Shown: positions 23,101-35,940, counted from the first letter of the stretch. The stretch is DNA of 64,000 nucleotides from Fasciola hepatica (GCA_948099385.1 CANUEZ040000140.1:4154001-4218000); one strand, 5' to 3'. The notes: generated from the sequence alone by a model not told the origin. Numbers and translations are program-made.

Positions 23101-26100
23101 TGGACATCGGCAGTCCCACGCCATCGATGATTATATTTTTTAAATATTACCACAAGAAAACCTCGTGCAATATTTATACATTATTTTGCTCACATTTTGT
23201 GATGAAGTGAATGTTACATTAGGAACTGAAAAGAAATGATGCATCCCTATTGACAGTTCTGCGGGTTGGTTCCATCCTAATTAGTATTCACCCCAGGAAA
23301 AGGGTTTGCAAAGGATGATCTTTTACTCACTTGCATTGTAATGCACGGATGGCTCCACCAAGACCGGTCCACTATTCCGTATAAAGCTACGTGACATGTG
23401 TTGGTAGAAACGTCGACACACTACCATGATTTCCGAAAACGCTCTTTTGCCGAATGCTATATGAATTATTCCCTTATTTATTCCGCCTAACCATTTTAAG
23501 CAGGATTTACAAAATGTAAAGTCAAACTGTTTGATTATCTACTAATCGAACAAGGTACATGAAAACCACAGAAACGGTCGGAATTACCTAGCTACCAGGG
23601 GTTTATAAATAGCTAATCAAAAAGCACCCTGGGCTGCACTCTCGCAAAACTTTGCATGTCAAATGGGAAAATTGCGTGAACTCAAAGAATAAATTCCTCA
23701 TCGCGAGGAAATGGTGACTTTTGGGAAGAAAATTAAGAACAATCATTCATTGACTCTTCTAATGGTTTAACTGTTGCAAGACGTTAGTTTTGAGCACAGT
23801 GAATTCTGTGATGTTCAAAGTATCTTTGATATCTTTCCACTAGTAAATTATTACGACTGGCCTTATGAATTTTGCTACCAGAGTTCCTCCGGAAATTTTC
23901 TTCATCAGTGATGGTTTCATGAGCCGCGTGATACTCACTGTGCTCAAAAGCAATGCCTCCAGTCCATCATTTCACGGGTTAACCAAAGCAGACTGGCTTA
24001 CTGTACAATGACGCGCCAGTTATTATTTGGTTATACATTGCATGGCCTTGGACGAACCTATCCACTGGAGACCTAGTTTTAAGGTAGAAAATCAGGTGGA
24101 CAGTGACATTTTATGATATTCAAAAATTCGTTAACAAAATTTACGATTTTATCAAGTTAATGACATCATTACTTGCACACAATGGAAATATCATTGTACT
24201 TTTTCTACCTGACCTTGGAAACTTTAGGAGGGTGGAATCATGCATCTTGGAGACTGATTATTCCGACAAATCCGGATTCCTAGGTAGTTCGGACAGTCTC
24301 TGTAAAGTAATTTGCTTTCAACCATCGTTACTTTGCAGTGTGCTGTTTGCTCTTTATCCAAATTAAGTAGCATTTCGAATTGCATAATTCGATTATGTTA
24401 CAGAGTAATATGTGCAGCTTAACCATAATAAAACAGACACAGAGCACACAGTGAGTTCAGTTTTCGGAGTGCTTTATTATATGAGAGCTCATGTGACATT
24501 CCAACGCAATTACTTAGGTTGATGGACACCAAAATGAACATAAGCGGCTCTGGGTTACGCTAAATTTAATAAACGTCCAGGAACTACTTGCGTTTGTATG
24601 AAATAGGGACCAAATATTCAAAATTTGTACTTCACTTCATTTAAATAAGTTGTTTGCACCAACTGTTATCACTTTTTGATTTAACAAAGTACAGCACTCG
24701 GAGAGCTTTTCAATAAAATGTTTGACCGTAATTTATTGGCCGGCAAACTCATTGCAACTAGTGTCTTGGAGTTTGAGGTTCGACTGGGAGTTAAGATCTT
24801 TCAAATATGTCAAAACAGCGCACTTGTTTTCTTAATGGCTTCTTGGTCTGAATTTACCAAATGGTTACATTTGGAATAGTAAAATACGGGTGTGAGTCGC
24901 TTTTCAAATGAACATAAATTAGTTTTTCATCGTTCACTTTCTGAGCGTTTTACTTCCCTCCCAAATGTCAATCCTCCAGATAAGCATATTTGTTTGGAAA
25001 AGAGATTTGTTCCCTATGTCATGCTAAGGAGTATCGCAAATGGACACAACGTATGCAGTGGAAAGAGACTGCCCGGGCAGCTCTGTTTGTGCACTGTATC
25101 CTCCATCGCGAACAAACTGAAAATCTTTCCATCCCGCCTACTGTTGTCCAGATTTTGAAAATCAAATAATATTGATTCGTACAGTACGATGTGATGCTCT
25201 GTCAAGTGGAGATCGACAGGATGATGAGAGTTTTGAAAGTGAACGTAGTTCGGTTACCGCCGTTGTAGGATCAAACGCGTTCCACTGGATTCAGCCAACG
25301 TTCGTTAACCGCGAACGGCAGGCGGAAGGAAATGGACATGAATTGTGACTCCGCACGTCTCGAGGACACAGTGTTTGTATATCAAACTCAGAAGAATCCG
25401 CTGACATGAAAACCCGTTGGTGAACAGGTCACAAGAAAATATCCAAGTTACAACAAAGGTGTCACTATTTTGTAGCAGAAAACTCGACGAGCATTGATCA
25501 AAGATTTTTCATGAAGCGTGAAATGAGCTAAGCTTGTCACTAAAATTTAGAGGTATTTTGAGATCACATTCGGTACAGAATGAAACTGATAAAAAAAACA
25601 AGAAAACTTGTGAAGTCGCAAAGACTGGTAGCCAGTAAGTAACCGTAAACATTGTGTCAACACTCCATCTATTCCGCATTGGCAAAAAACGACGAAGATA
25701 TCTCAATTATAACTCAGTAACTACCCATATGAATTTCTCCTATCCACCTGGTATATATCTTCGGATGTTCTCTCTACAAATGATTTACCAGTTCTCCACG
25801 GCTATTCGCACACCGAGAACTCGTACGAAAAACTAGCTGATCCTGAAGATGATTGTCGTTGCGATTTGAATTCCGCGGAGAAATCAGTACCAGCTTTCCT
25901 CCGCCTCGCGTTCAATGCAGGCTTCGCGTCAGTTGGTGATTACCGAATTTAAAATAAACTCTTCTGTTTCTGAAGAATAGACTGAAAAGCAATAATAAGT
26001 TAGTGGGTGTGGATTGAGAACAGGTTTTTTCCGGAACTGCTTTCTTCGTCCTCGTGTTGTGCCTTCTTTTTTCACAAGGGCATTTTCATGAAAAGTGTGC

Positions 26101-26530
26101 TGTCGACTTTTAAGAAATGGTGCATTTCTTCATGCAACACTAGGCAAGTCTCGATATTGAAAATTCAACATTCTGAGCCTTTACTATCCGAGATTTTCCT
26201 CTACTCTGTGAAACGTAAAAATGTGAGTTTTACTACGCACATGTTTTACTATCGCAAAGCAATACAAAATGATAAACTACCTGCCTCTGAACCGCATTGG
26301 CATCAAAGTTCACGTGTTTGTAGGTTACACGTCCCGGGTTACGTCTTATTAAAAAATTAAGCAACCTATAAACTACAAATTCTGAAAGCATTCTTTTGAT
26401 CTCTACATGGAGGCACATTCACGAAGAGTACATGTTCTGGTAAACGACTACTGAAAACATGTTAATATATAATCACGCAATTACTTGCGAGTAGTGTGTG
26501 GGACTGATGAATATTTGTTTTGCTGACTAT
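20150..26530. other. Unassigned sequence
   Basis: Longest frame is a plus-strand one of 123 codons at 20162-20533, just past the diverged repeat, with no recognised domain. At about 21300-21480 is a slightly GC-richer patch without a partner in the window. No element or RNA gene could be supported in these 6.4 kb. Confidence 0.35.
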
Positions 26531-26533
26531 CCT

Positions 26534-26612
26534 TCGGACTCCACCTTTCACGCACAAACCTCAGGTTATCCGACCAACCTGCACTTGGAAGCACCACACC
26601 CGAGTTTCGCTC
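26534..26612 (-). mobile_element. SINE fragment (tail only), inverted
   Basis: This is the reverse complement of the SINE tail at 26730-26808: both read from GCGAAACTCGGG through GGTTGGTCGG / GGTTAGTCAG to CCTGAGGTTTGT and GTGAAAGGTGG. It lacks the tRNA-like head, so it is a truncated copy in the opposite direction, directly abutting the full copy. Some 10-12 percent of bases differ between the arms by eye. Confidence 0.8.
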
Positions 26613-26617
26613 CCGCT

Positions 26618-26810
26618 CCGGATGGGAGAGAGGTGGCGCAGTGGTAACACACACGCTCTCGAGGTGAAAGAGCCCGGGTTCAAACCCTAGGTGTGGCAAA
26701 GGATATGCACCAGTTATGAGCTTTAACAAGAGCGAAACTCGGGTCTGGTGCTTCCGAGTATAGGTTAGTCAGATGACCTGAGGTTTGTTTGTGAAAGGTG
26801 GAGTTCTGAA
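26618..26810 (+). mobile_element. tRNA-derived SINE, copy 2
   Basis: The plus strand has box A (GTGGCGCAGTGG, 26633-26644) and box B (GGTTCAAACCC, 26677-26687) with normal tRNA spacing, then the same tail as the SINE at 1541-1705. The head matches copy 1 closely, including the ACACACACGC and CGAGGTGAAA segments. Together with the inverted fragment at 26534-26612 it forms a hairpin with arms of about 79 bases and a loop of about 117 bases holding the tRNA-like head. Transcription would be by RNA polymerase III. Confidence 0.82.
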
Positions 26811-29060
26811 AACTTCCCCAATAAGGAATTCTTTAGAAGTATAATGTGCTTACCGGCAGAAATACTTTCTTTATCCTCACGGGTTTGAACATACATTGGT
26901 TATACAGTTTTATCTTGGCAAACGAGATCATGCGCTCGACTACCGATCATGCTTTAGTAGCTCTGTGTGGTAGAAAATTTTAAACAAATTTGTCTCATTT
27001 CCTGGCTATTTGGTTTGGTCTATCTAAGATAGGAGACGCAAGGTATAAACAAACCCCCTTTTCATTGTGCATCACCTTCGTTTTTTCCTGCATAATGTTG
27101 TCAGGTGTGTTACTATTGAAATTTATTCCAAAGAGCAAAAGCGGATAAACCATTTAGTGAAGTGTTTCAGGATAAGGTTTGGCTTACAATTTTTAGAGGG
27201 TGTGACTTACCGGTCAAACAGAGCATTAGTGAACAAATTACATTTTGATTTTGTGAAAAGTTAAGCCCTATGGAAACAGAGACCGGGATTTTTTACTGCC
27301 GTAGTGCAACAGTTTTGTTTCACATCCACGCAAGAGCTTAAGCTTTCTATTCACCCCGCTAGGGGTTCATAAATTGTACTTAGAAAATGCTATACGCTTC
27401 AGCAATGGTCCTGGTACTGATAGCTGTGGTAAAAATTTTAGTATTAGATTTGGAGGAATGCAAGTACTGTTATCAGTTTATGGCCTGCTGAGGTCTTCTG
27501 AGCGGGCTGTTTCTGCCAATGTTCAGTGGGAATGTGAAAACCAAACCTACGGACAAATCCTCGGAACCCAGAAATCCTAAACTGTGGTTAGTATTGTAAC
27601 GAAAAAATATCTTTCAAAGTGGGAATGAGTGAAAATGTTATTTCCAAACATAAGACCTTGTCCGGATTCTCCTGCTGGGAAGTTACTTCAGACAGAATGA
27701 AAGTATACATTTCGTCAAAAATACTGAGGGTAAATACATACCGAAAGTGTTATATAGCTGGATACTAGGGCTTCGCTCGATTGTGGTTGAGTGAATTATT
27801 GACCTATTCTGAGTATACCTATATAACCCGATATAACACTGGTGATGACAAGAAGCAGTATGATGTAATTTCGACCACTGTAGAGTCTTTTTCAACGCCT
27901 GCTGATCATTACCACATCCAAAAATAACGTAGTATGCGAAAGATCAGTTAGCTTCCGCAAGGGTTGCTTATCTTTGATTTGCAAAACACACAGGAAATCA
28001 ACTCTCAGTAAGTGCGTCAACAGCATCCTGCATTTGTATCAGTGGAAAACCAAATGACAGCTAACAATCTGCTCTTCCCAATACCCCGTTGAAAGTGAGG
28101 ATGATACTTTAGACTACGAAAAATGTGTAAAGGGTTTCTTGCGTAATATTTGTCCAAGCAATGGGAGCAAAAACGAGCCCTAAAAGTTTATCTTTTCACG
28201 TAATGCACTTTAACTAACAACAAATTCAAATAACATTTCTTTGTCGAATAAGAATTAAATATTACTGACACTTTTCCCGGAAACGTTACCGTTAAATGAA
28301 GTTTCAAAACTTTCGCAGCAGTTTTATCTCTTTCAACTATGTTGGTCTGGCACGGATATGACAAACCCAGTTTTTCACCCATTCGCTACATCGATTTCGG
28401 GTATGGTGTCCAGGCAAGTGATTACCATCTCCGAGCATAATCTTACAGTGAAGTGAAGCGTACAGTCCAGAAAACCGAGATTTTCCGATGACTCAACAAT
28501 AAGGATAAACTCATGCGTAATTCGACAAATTGTGCTTCTAGTGCAACAGATATTTTTTCCAAGGAGCTCAAAATAAGGTGCTGCCTTCAGTTACGGGAAA
28601 CAAATGTCGGTTTAACAACATAAGAGAGGTTACAAGACAGCAAGTAAATGTGTCCAGCCTGGCATATTCTGAAAACATGTGACTGCTAGTCGTTGGGTTT
28701 TCGAACATCACGAAAGCACATTCGAGCACGACGACTGATGACCATACGAAAGAAATTCGCTATGAAGGTTGGCTATGTCAATCGGCAAAATACACTGAAA
28801 AGTGTGTGTCAGCCGGTTTACCACAAGTACAGCAGAGTGACAAGAGCATTTTGGTTCGGATCAGTAGTACAGTGCCAGAAAGTTCGAGTATGCACAAGCA
28901 AGGAGGTCCCCTTGGGCTATCGACAGGTCCAAGGTACTTTGGGATAGAATCAGTAGTATTCTTGTTAGGTGACTAAGCAGAGTTGAAAATCTATATTCCT
29001 GTAACTATGTTCAAGCCGAAAATAAAACCCGATAAACTAATTAGCTAACTGTTAACCAGT
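26811..29060. other. Unassigned sequence
   Basis: Only short chance frames occur (84 codons at 28693-28947 on the plus strand is the longest). No transposon motif or RNA gene was found. Confidence 0.35.
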
Positions 29061-29063
29061 CAG

Positions 29064-29358
29064 TGTTCGATAGCGGAATGCACGACTCAAATGGTTTGAC
29101 GCACAAGTCTGACCTCGAAAATAGCACGATACAACTCGTACGTGCTTGTGCGAGATCATCAGCAGTGTCCCAGCTATACAAGCCGTGGAGAACTGGCCCG
29201 GCTCACACACTGATATTTTACCTGAATCATGATCGCGCTTGTTTTTTGACGTCGGGTGATACTCTGTCACCAGACTCTTACATAAAACACTACTCGCTCG
29301 GGCTTTGTGTGTGCTTCACTTTTTTTCCTCGCCGGCGTAAGTATTCATATTTGAATCA
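29064..29358 (+). mobile_element. LTR of a Ty3/Gypsy-type retrotransposon, 295 bp
   Basis: The block begins TGTTCGATAG and ends GAATCA, that is TG...CA as LTRs do, and is directly followed by a plausible tRNA primer-binding site. Its interior is richer in G and C than the flanks and ends in a CT-rich, GT-rich stretch (29300-29340) like a U5 region. No second LTR lies in the window, so the element is either truncated or extends in a form I cannot recognise. The family guess (CsRn1/Kabuki-like Gypsy elements of flukes) comes from the primer site only and is an inference. Confidence 0.55.
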
Positions 29359-29359
29359 T

Positions 29360-29376
29360 TGGTGACCCGAACCCGG
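29360..29376 (+). promoter_or_regulatory. Putative primer-binding site of the LTR element
   Basis: TGGTGACCCGAACCCGG starts one base after the LTR end. It resembles the TGGTGACCCCGACGTG-type site, complementary to the 3' end of tRNA-Trp, that is known for CsRn1-type Gypsy elements. There are mismatches in the second half. Confidence 0.5.
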
Positions 29377-29560
29377 TTTTTCACATTCAGTGTTGCCGTT
29401 CTACTTCATTCTTTTGGGCCCTTTGGCCTGCGAAGATAACGCAGTTGAGATTCGGTCCAAGCTACGACTCAAGTACAACCCAGCTGCCGGGTGCTGCCTT
29501 ACTGACAAGTTTGAAGTAGATATTTATGATGTTTAGCAATTCAATTGCCCTAAAAACGTG
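29377..29560 (+). pseudogene. Possible start of the LTR element's internal region
   Basis: A GC-richer stretch follows the primer site and carries a short open frame with AVEIRSKLRLKYNPAAGC. It is too short to assign to gag. Composition returns to background after about 29520, suggesting that the element is broken there. Confidence 0.25.
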
Positions 29561-31220
29561 TATTTGTTTTTCGTATCAGCAGTTCACGCAAATACATTTT
29601 ACCAAAAAAACCTTTTTCTCGTGGATTCAAGGTTTCAAATAGTTTACATTGTTTGAATTGGGAGACTAAAGTGCATCTCTGGTTATCAATAAATTTTCTG
29701 TACTCTTTCCATCAAATGATTTACTGACTGTCTCCATGTTAGTTGTATTGCATATGGATTACATGAGAGAAACTGCCCGGAGGCTCGAGCGGTTTCGCGG
29801 TAGATGTGGCCCATCAGGTATACGTACTAGATAGTTTCATACCCATTCATTATTTCACCTGAGCACCCCACAGTGAGTTTTCCTACTGCAACTGTATCAA
29901 ATTTGGTCTTTTGTTGCTTACCTCTGCAAAAATTGTCCACAGACAACCGATTATTAAAACAAATGGTGTCTGCACATCGGTAGTATGATAAACTTCGTGA
30001 ACCATTTCAATCACTTGGAATTTTAAGACTTTCAGGAGGTACGCAGTTTTCTTTCCCTAGACTCTGAAAAATTCCAAGCTGTTGGCATATAAATATGGCT
30101 CGGATCAGCGGAAACACGATTACTCAAAGCTGACTTTACTGTCTCAAAGTTAAAATGATAACATAAAAAGTTGATTTGGTTATGCTTTTAAGAGTATAGA
30201 AACCAATCACCATTTCCTGCCCGACGGATATCGAATTGTGGTCCACAGTTTGTGAAAACCAAGCATTAGAATAATCTGGTAGTGATAATAATGTATGTTT
30301 AAACGATTATAATTAGCACAATAATCTTTGTCGAAAGAGATATATGAATGCGAATTATCACTGCATCCACAGTTTAATACTACACTAATATAGCACACGT
30401 GCTCAGTAAGGATGACTGATCCATCACGTGGTAAAGACGACAGCGTATTTATCCAGATACTACTTGGATATACTTCTATTCAGATGGTATTTCAGGTATG
30501 TGTTTGCTGGAAAACTGCTATCTGAAGTCATGCCACTACTTTTTTCACAGATCATAAGCAAAAAGATACTCTGATGGCCGTACTATTATCCAGTGCTCAT
30601 AATTTATATGTTCAGAATTAGAAAATAAAAAAGTTGAATAATTAGACGTGATGGATTGTTTGCTGTATCTTCACTTCCTTGAGATACGTTCAACCATTCG
30701 AATTCATCTTCCAGAGTATTTCCGGGCCATTAGTATCAAAATTGGGATACGCATCGACAATGACCCACATTATTCTGAGTAGAACCGGGCAGATAGGAGA
30801 TTACCAGGAAGACTTTGTTGGAGATTGACGAGCAGTGACCATAACTTGAAATGTTTGTCGATAACGCATTCTCTTATTGCTTGGTAACGTTCATTCTGCC
30901 GATGGAGAAAAGAATTATGACGGAGTGTTGATCTTTGTATTGAAAAGTGAACCAGTTCGACAATCAAGACACCCTCAGTTGGTTGATATTCTTGTCCTCA
31001 ATAGTGGTATACAAATGTTCACAGAATTCCTTTTTTGGTATGAGCCCACACTTCTAGTTTATGGGAGAAAAGGAATTTCAGTTTAACTGTCAAATATTGC
31101 TTGGGCAGTTATATTACTCTGTATATAGATGATCAGTATCTCGCCATAATCCATAACCTTGATCACTGTATGTTATCAACAGTAAACTTGAGCGAGCGAT
31201 TCAATTGGTACCACTATCTG
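29561..31220. other. Unassigned sequence
   Basis: Frames of at most 69 codons, no recognised motif. A short GGCTCGAGCGG segment at about 29782 looks like a box A, but no box B follows. Confidence 0.35.
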
Positions 31221-31226
31221 ACAGGA

Positions 31227-31951
31227 TCAACTACTGGTCTCAATCAAATTACTCATAAGCAATGAAGTCGCAAAGTTTGCACATTTTTTACTCATCCACG
31301 CGCCCCCTGGTTTATTATTTCGCTGTTGTGTGAATAAAGTAATTCCTAACTCAGTATAATGCTCTTGCGATTTACTGGAAACTTCAATAACAAGAACCCT
31401 CATCAGAACAAACCTCTTTTGGACATATGGTACGCTACAAAAGGGGAAATAAGTTCCGGAAAAATTGGAGCTAACCCAGGGAAACATCGAGCAGGCTAGA
31501 CAGCAGCTCTTCTCAAAAAGCTTATCAACTCCATGTACCTACTAGTTGTATAAGGTAGCAAAGTTCTATTCCTACTGGGAAATTTTTCGGTGCTGCCGGA
31601 TCTTGTTGGAATGATGGAATACTCTCAGCTGGGGGCAAATCCTTCTGCATCAAACCTGGCTTCACAGTGATATTGAGGATGAAATAGTTGCTTTTGATGG
31701 TTTCACTAGATTTCTCGTGAATCGCCCCAGCACATATTGCAAGCGAGGTGAAGGAGTTTTCAACTGTATCACCGACCGTAGATGTAGAATTCAGGACCAT
31801 TTTTATCTGTTCCACAATTTTCGTAGGCTATTCCATACATGAGCACAAACCAGAGTGTTTGGACGATTTTCACCCACCTTTGCTAGTGAATGTAAATATT
31901 TCACCTACGTGTTCTACGACTGCCAAGCTAGATTCCGTTGACTCAGTTTTG
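31227..31951 (-). other. Group of open frames on the minus strand, possible exons
   Basis: Two frames of 96 codons (31525-31815) and 86 codons (31227-31487) follow each other on the minus strand. Another open stretch in the frame of the first extends up to about 31951, broken by two stops between 31835 and 31870. A donor-like GGTGGGTGA and an acceptor-like GGAACAG flank those stops, so a short intron of about 50 bases is conceivable, as is usual in some fluke genes. The peptides show no domain I know, and the plus strand is also open over part of the region (31748-31954). This is a weak candidate only. Confidence 0.18.
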
Positions 31952-32399
31952 TAAATTTTTAGTAAGCTGTGCTGAAATTTCACTGTGTGTATTTACTGGC
32001 CTTTGTAATCTTTTTAACGTGAACTTTCTTTCTTCCTCGGTGTGATGAAAACTGTTAGCTTCCGAAATAGATTGGACATTTTTGTGGACTTTCTTTTAGT
32101 TATCCTACATCATTTACACTTCGGGTGGCTCTCCATTGGACTTCTCTGGCCACGCAATAACCAAAACCTCACCGAAGACTTACAGTCGTGGCAACCATGC
32201 GTACTTCATATGAGGCCCTGGTCGCCTAGTTCGGATAAGGTAGACTTGTCCTGAAAACATTTTAAAGCTACGGGGAAACTGTTGCTCACACTGAATTCTC
32301 TGCATTCTCGGATACGGATCCTTCGATTTCCCGGGACCATCTCATCGGCCATTCAAAGTTTTACTTTATTAATCCCTGCCTATTCAAAGTTTTGTATTC

Positions 32400-34250
32400 G
32401 TGCTGTGATCCCCTTGTCATCTCCAACGTGAAGCAGCTTTCTTGCCAGGAGGAATGTGTTTTCAAATATCATAGTTTCACACTGGCCAGGACTGTAACAA
32501 AATTTATCAAGACTTAGTAATACTGCCTTAATTCCACCTGCAAGCTTATCCTCTTAGCCAACAGAAGTAGTCGTGACTCAGAGAAGCGCTTGAAAGATCT
32601 AACTGGTGGCTAATACACGCGCATGTCTGCTTTTGTTGACGTAGAGAAACTCAAAAAGTCGTTCAACGGAGCAACAGAATCTTTCGTTTCTGTATCTTCT
32701 GAAGAAAGTCTGTTTTAAGAAATTGAATCATACTCCCCCAAGGTGGACATCCATAAGGAACTGCTTTTCCTTTACCCCGGAAAACTATCCGGACTCAACC
32801 GAATAGTGCTCAAGAGGTGGACGGATACCGTTGGCCCCATTCTCCAAGATTTTTTCAACCACTAACCTTTGCGAAGGAAGATTCCAGGTTATTAAAGGAC
32901 CACAGCTATATTTCCAAATAATAAAAATTGTTCTTCGAAATCGAATTCAATGGTTTGCACTTCTGTTTCTCTTAGAGGCTTTAAAAGGTTATTTCTTCAT
33001 CCACTGAGCAAAACCTCACTGTTTTTGATCCTGATCAGTTTGCCTATCGACAGCCACTCTCCGTTCTCGTTACCTTCTCCATCTTGACACAATACTTCCT
33101 GTCCGAACTTAACAGGAAAAACCAAAGCGGTAATAATGTGCTTTTTAGACTATCGTGATGCATTCAACAGCACCATCAGGAATAAGCTGCCACCTATCTC
33201 ACCCTGATTGATTTCGAGCCCTTACTTATTTCATTGACAGTAGGTAACTTTCACAATCCTCAGCAATTCACTTGTTGTAATCACAAAACCTCCCCTCTTG
33301 TTAACAAGAGCCGAGGTGTACTTCAGTGATCCTTTCTGTCCCCATTTTTATTTTCTGAGTACTCCTCTACCACTCCTGCACACGAAACTACCCTTCCCAT
33401 CATATAAGCGGGTGAAGTCATTTTTGGTATGCCATATGCTAGTGATTCTACATTCCCTACCATCCAGAAAGGCATCACTCTAGTTTCAGATTGGTCTCGT
33501 GCCTACAACTTAGGCCTTAACACAATCTACTGTGGTGACATTGTATTTTTCCTTTTAAATGGAAGCAAGCGATCTAATTTTCAAAAGGATTGCTCTTCTA
33601 TCCTAATAAAAGGCGGATGGCTATACTATCTTGATTCACTGAGGTACCTTAAGGTGTTGTTCGACCTTAACCCTACTTGGTTCGAATGTGTTGGTTTAAT
33701 TTTGTGGAAACTAGACGCGTCTTCCTATGTTTTCCGCTTTCAGTTTCACTCGGTATCCACTTATCTTATCAAACACTTTTCGTGTGTCCCACCTCATTGG
33801 CTATGTGCTTCTTCGGCCATCTTACCTGGCCTGTTATTGAAAGACTTCAGGTCCACTGCTAGATCTCTCAAAATTTTTCCACCTGCTAGTGATATACTGC
33901 GACGGCTTTTTGCTCAGTTTATCACATCCCAACATGAGAATGCCTGTCGAAAGTCATTTACAAAGATTCTTACTGACCTTGCTCATCCTCTTCATAAAGA
34001 TCGCGTGAAACGTGTATCAACTTCTTGCGCACATTCTCAATACAAACATCCGTATGCATGCACCAGGGCGTACAACAGTTCTGCTGTTCTTCAACTGGCA
34101 AGGTATTTGCACAATCCAGCTTATGCAATATCAGAACTAATACAATATCTGGAAAGAAACGGAGGCTTGCCCCCACTAATCCAGTATTCCATCTTATTTT
34201 GCATTGTCCATTTTTGTTTTTTTAAGGACTTGTACTCGGTAAAATGAAGG
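32400..34250 (+). pseudogene. CR1-like non-LTR retrotransposon reverse transcriptase, decayed
   Basis: Plus-strand frames give the motifs of a CR1-clade reverse transcriptase in order. About 32750-32840 reads PGKLSGLNRIVLKRW, matching the usual PGKSPGxDG(I/L)xxRxL. About 33025-33055 reads DPDQFAYRQ. About 33140-33170 reads FLDYRDAFNS, with the first catalytic Asp preserved. About 33300-33330 reads SRGVLQ. At about 33400-33430 the YADD box is destroyed by a stop and a frameshift. The 272-codon frame at 33429-34247 then gives VSDWSRAYNLGLN, LRYLKVLFD, WLCASSAILPGL, ITSQHENAC and YKHPYACTRAY, the whole C-terminal part. At least four frame changes and several stops upstream make the copy dead. 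The start is not seen; weak similarity may begin near 32040. The endonuclease was not recognised. Confidence 0.8.
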
Positions 34251-35715
34251 CTGAATATTCATCCTATGAAGAGCGTGAAACAGTTACTTGACTGGAGTTA
34301 TACACCACAATTGCCACTGGATGTCATGGGAAGCTTACAATAGCTGCATTCTGAAAAGAACTAAATACATGGCATTTATCAGAAAAAGTCGTTTTTCTTA
34401 AACATATACCCTATTGTGTTCCTAGGTTTGATGGTTAGCTGTTTTTAAATTCATTGATAAAAGATTTATTTTGTGTCGACCTCAATATCCTTCAGCTCAG
34501 TTAAATAATTATTTGAAGTAATCCTATCAAAGTCCTCTTATAGTGACACAAACAATGTTAAAAACGATGTCAGTGCCGTGATAGATGACTTACGGGCTTT
34601 TATTTTAGAAATCAGAAGGGTAGATTTTCTGGTGTAGGAAAGAAATGATTTAAGCTTTCACTTCTGATCATGATGAAAAGATTAATTAGCCAGCATTATT
34701 TCATCATTCACTTACGAAGGCATTGACACAAATATTTTTTCCTACCTCTTGTTATTTTGTAAACATTTTCGTAACTGCGCTGGCGTTGATGGGAATGACT
34801 TGAGATCGACATTTTGGAATTCTCATTTCCGCTCTACACTTTTTTTCACTGCACACGTTCCCCAGCACCCAACATCCTTGTTTGCATGCGTATCACGTTA
34901 TCCTGAAATCTACCTTGTTCTACGGTAACATGCTGCCTGAAACGTCCAGAGAACTTCCCGTCTCCTGCAGCTGTCGTGTTGTAACTTTGAATGTATGACA
35001 TACAATCGTGCTCAAATAAAATGACTGTCGACAAGTGCGGCGATTTGGGTTGCGGTTATCCTCGAATCACAAGTCTGAGGAAAGCACAAAGGTGTACTCA
35101 TGCACACGTATACAATTAGTGGCAAAATGAGCGGTATAAATTGAAAAAAGAAAATGGCAAAACTGCACGTATCCCATCATTGACAGTTAATCTCTGAATC
35201 AAATCGATACAGCAATGCCGTTCTGAGAAACAACGTAGAGTTCCGGTTGCAGGTTTTAGCAAGTTTTCAGAGGCTGGGTTCAGATGTTTAGGTGGTTTAG
35301 TTAACGGCAACAACCGATGGCAAACTATTCGTCCATTTTATCAGAAGTGATCATCGAAAGTGATTGACTGAAAACAGAACTGGAGAATACTTCAAATAAT
35401 ATCATGAGATTTAAGCGATCGTTTCCTTTCTGACAAGAATGAACCTCATCTCACGGACAATAAGAAAACCAATTTGTATTCAATATGCATAATGAACTTT
35501 ACCTATGGTCATTTGCATAATAAATCGGAAACAAAATACGTGAAGACAGTATGAGCTCAGCCGTAGCACACTCTACCGGAGGTGCTTAAGACAAAGGCCA
35601 ATCAGATTCCAGCGTGATAGACACGCTGGCAGTTTTGACAATTTTCCCCTGTCTGTGATAATAAACCTTTCAATAGAATCCTAGTTTTTTAGTACATGAT
35701 CGTTTAGGTATTCAT
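34251..35715. other. Unassigned sequence
   Basis: Nothing but short chance frames. The CR1 3' end is probably within the first tens of bases, but no terminal repeat was recognised. Confidence 0.4.
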
Positions 35716-35719
35716 GGGC

Positions 35720-35940
35720 AGGGCTACAGCTCAAAGCCTGAAAAGCATATTACCGTATTAGGGTCATCCGGAAACCGGACTCTGAGACTAGGAGTGGAGC
35801 ATCGTATAAGGTCTCCGCCGGCCAGGTCTGGTAATGAGCCGGACAATGATAGAATGACGTCTTCGACCAATGCGACCGGCGTTGGTGGCTTTAGAAGCTC
35901 TAACCTCCGAGGAGCCAAACAAACGTTCTAAAAACCACGT
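35720..35940. other. GC-rich island of unknown origin
   Basis: About 220 bases stand out by their higher G+C (CCGCCGGCC, GACCGGCG) against AT-rich flanks. Frames are open on both strands (minus 35724-35918, 64 codons). This is the look of a transposon fragment, like the other GC-rich islands of the window, but no motif was recognised. Confidence 0.25.

Noticed and set aside
29775..29800. Box-A-like GGCTCGAGCGG
   Set aside because: No box B follows within tRNA distance.
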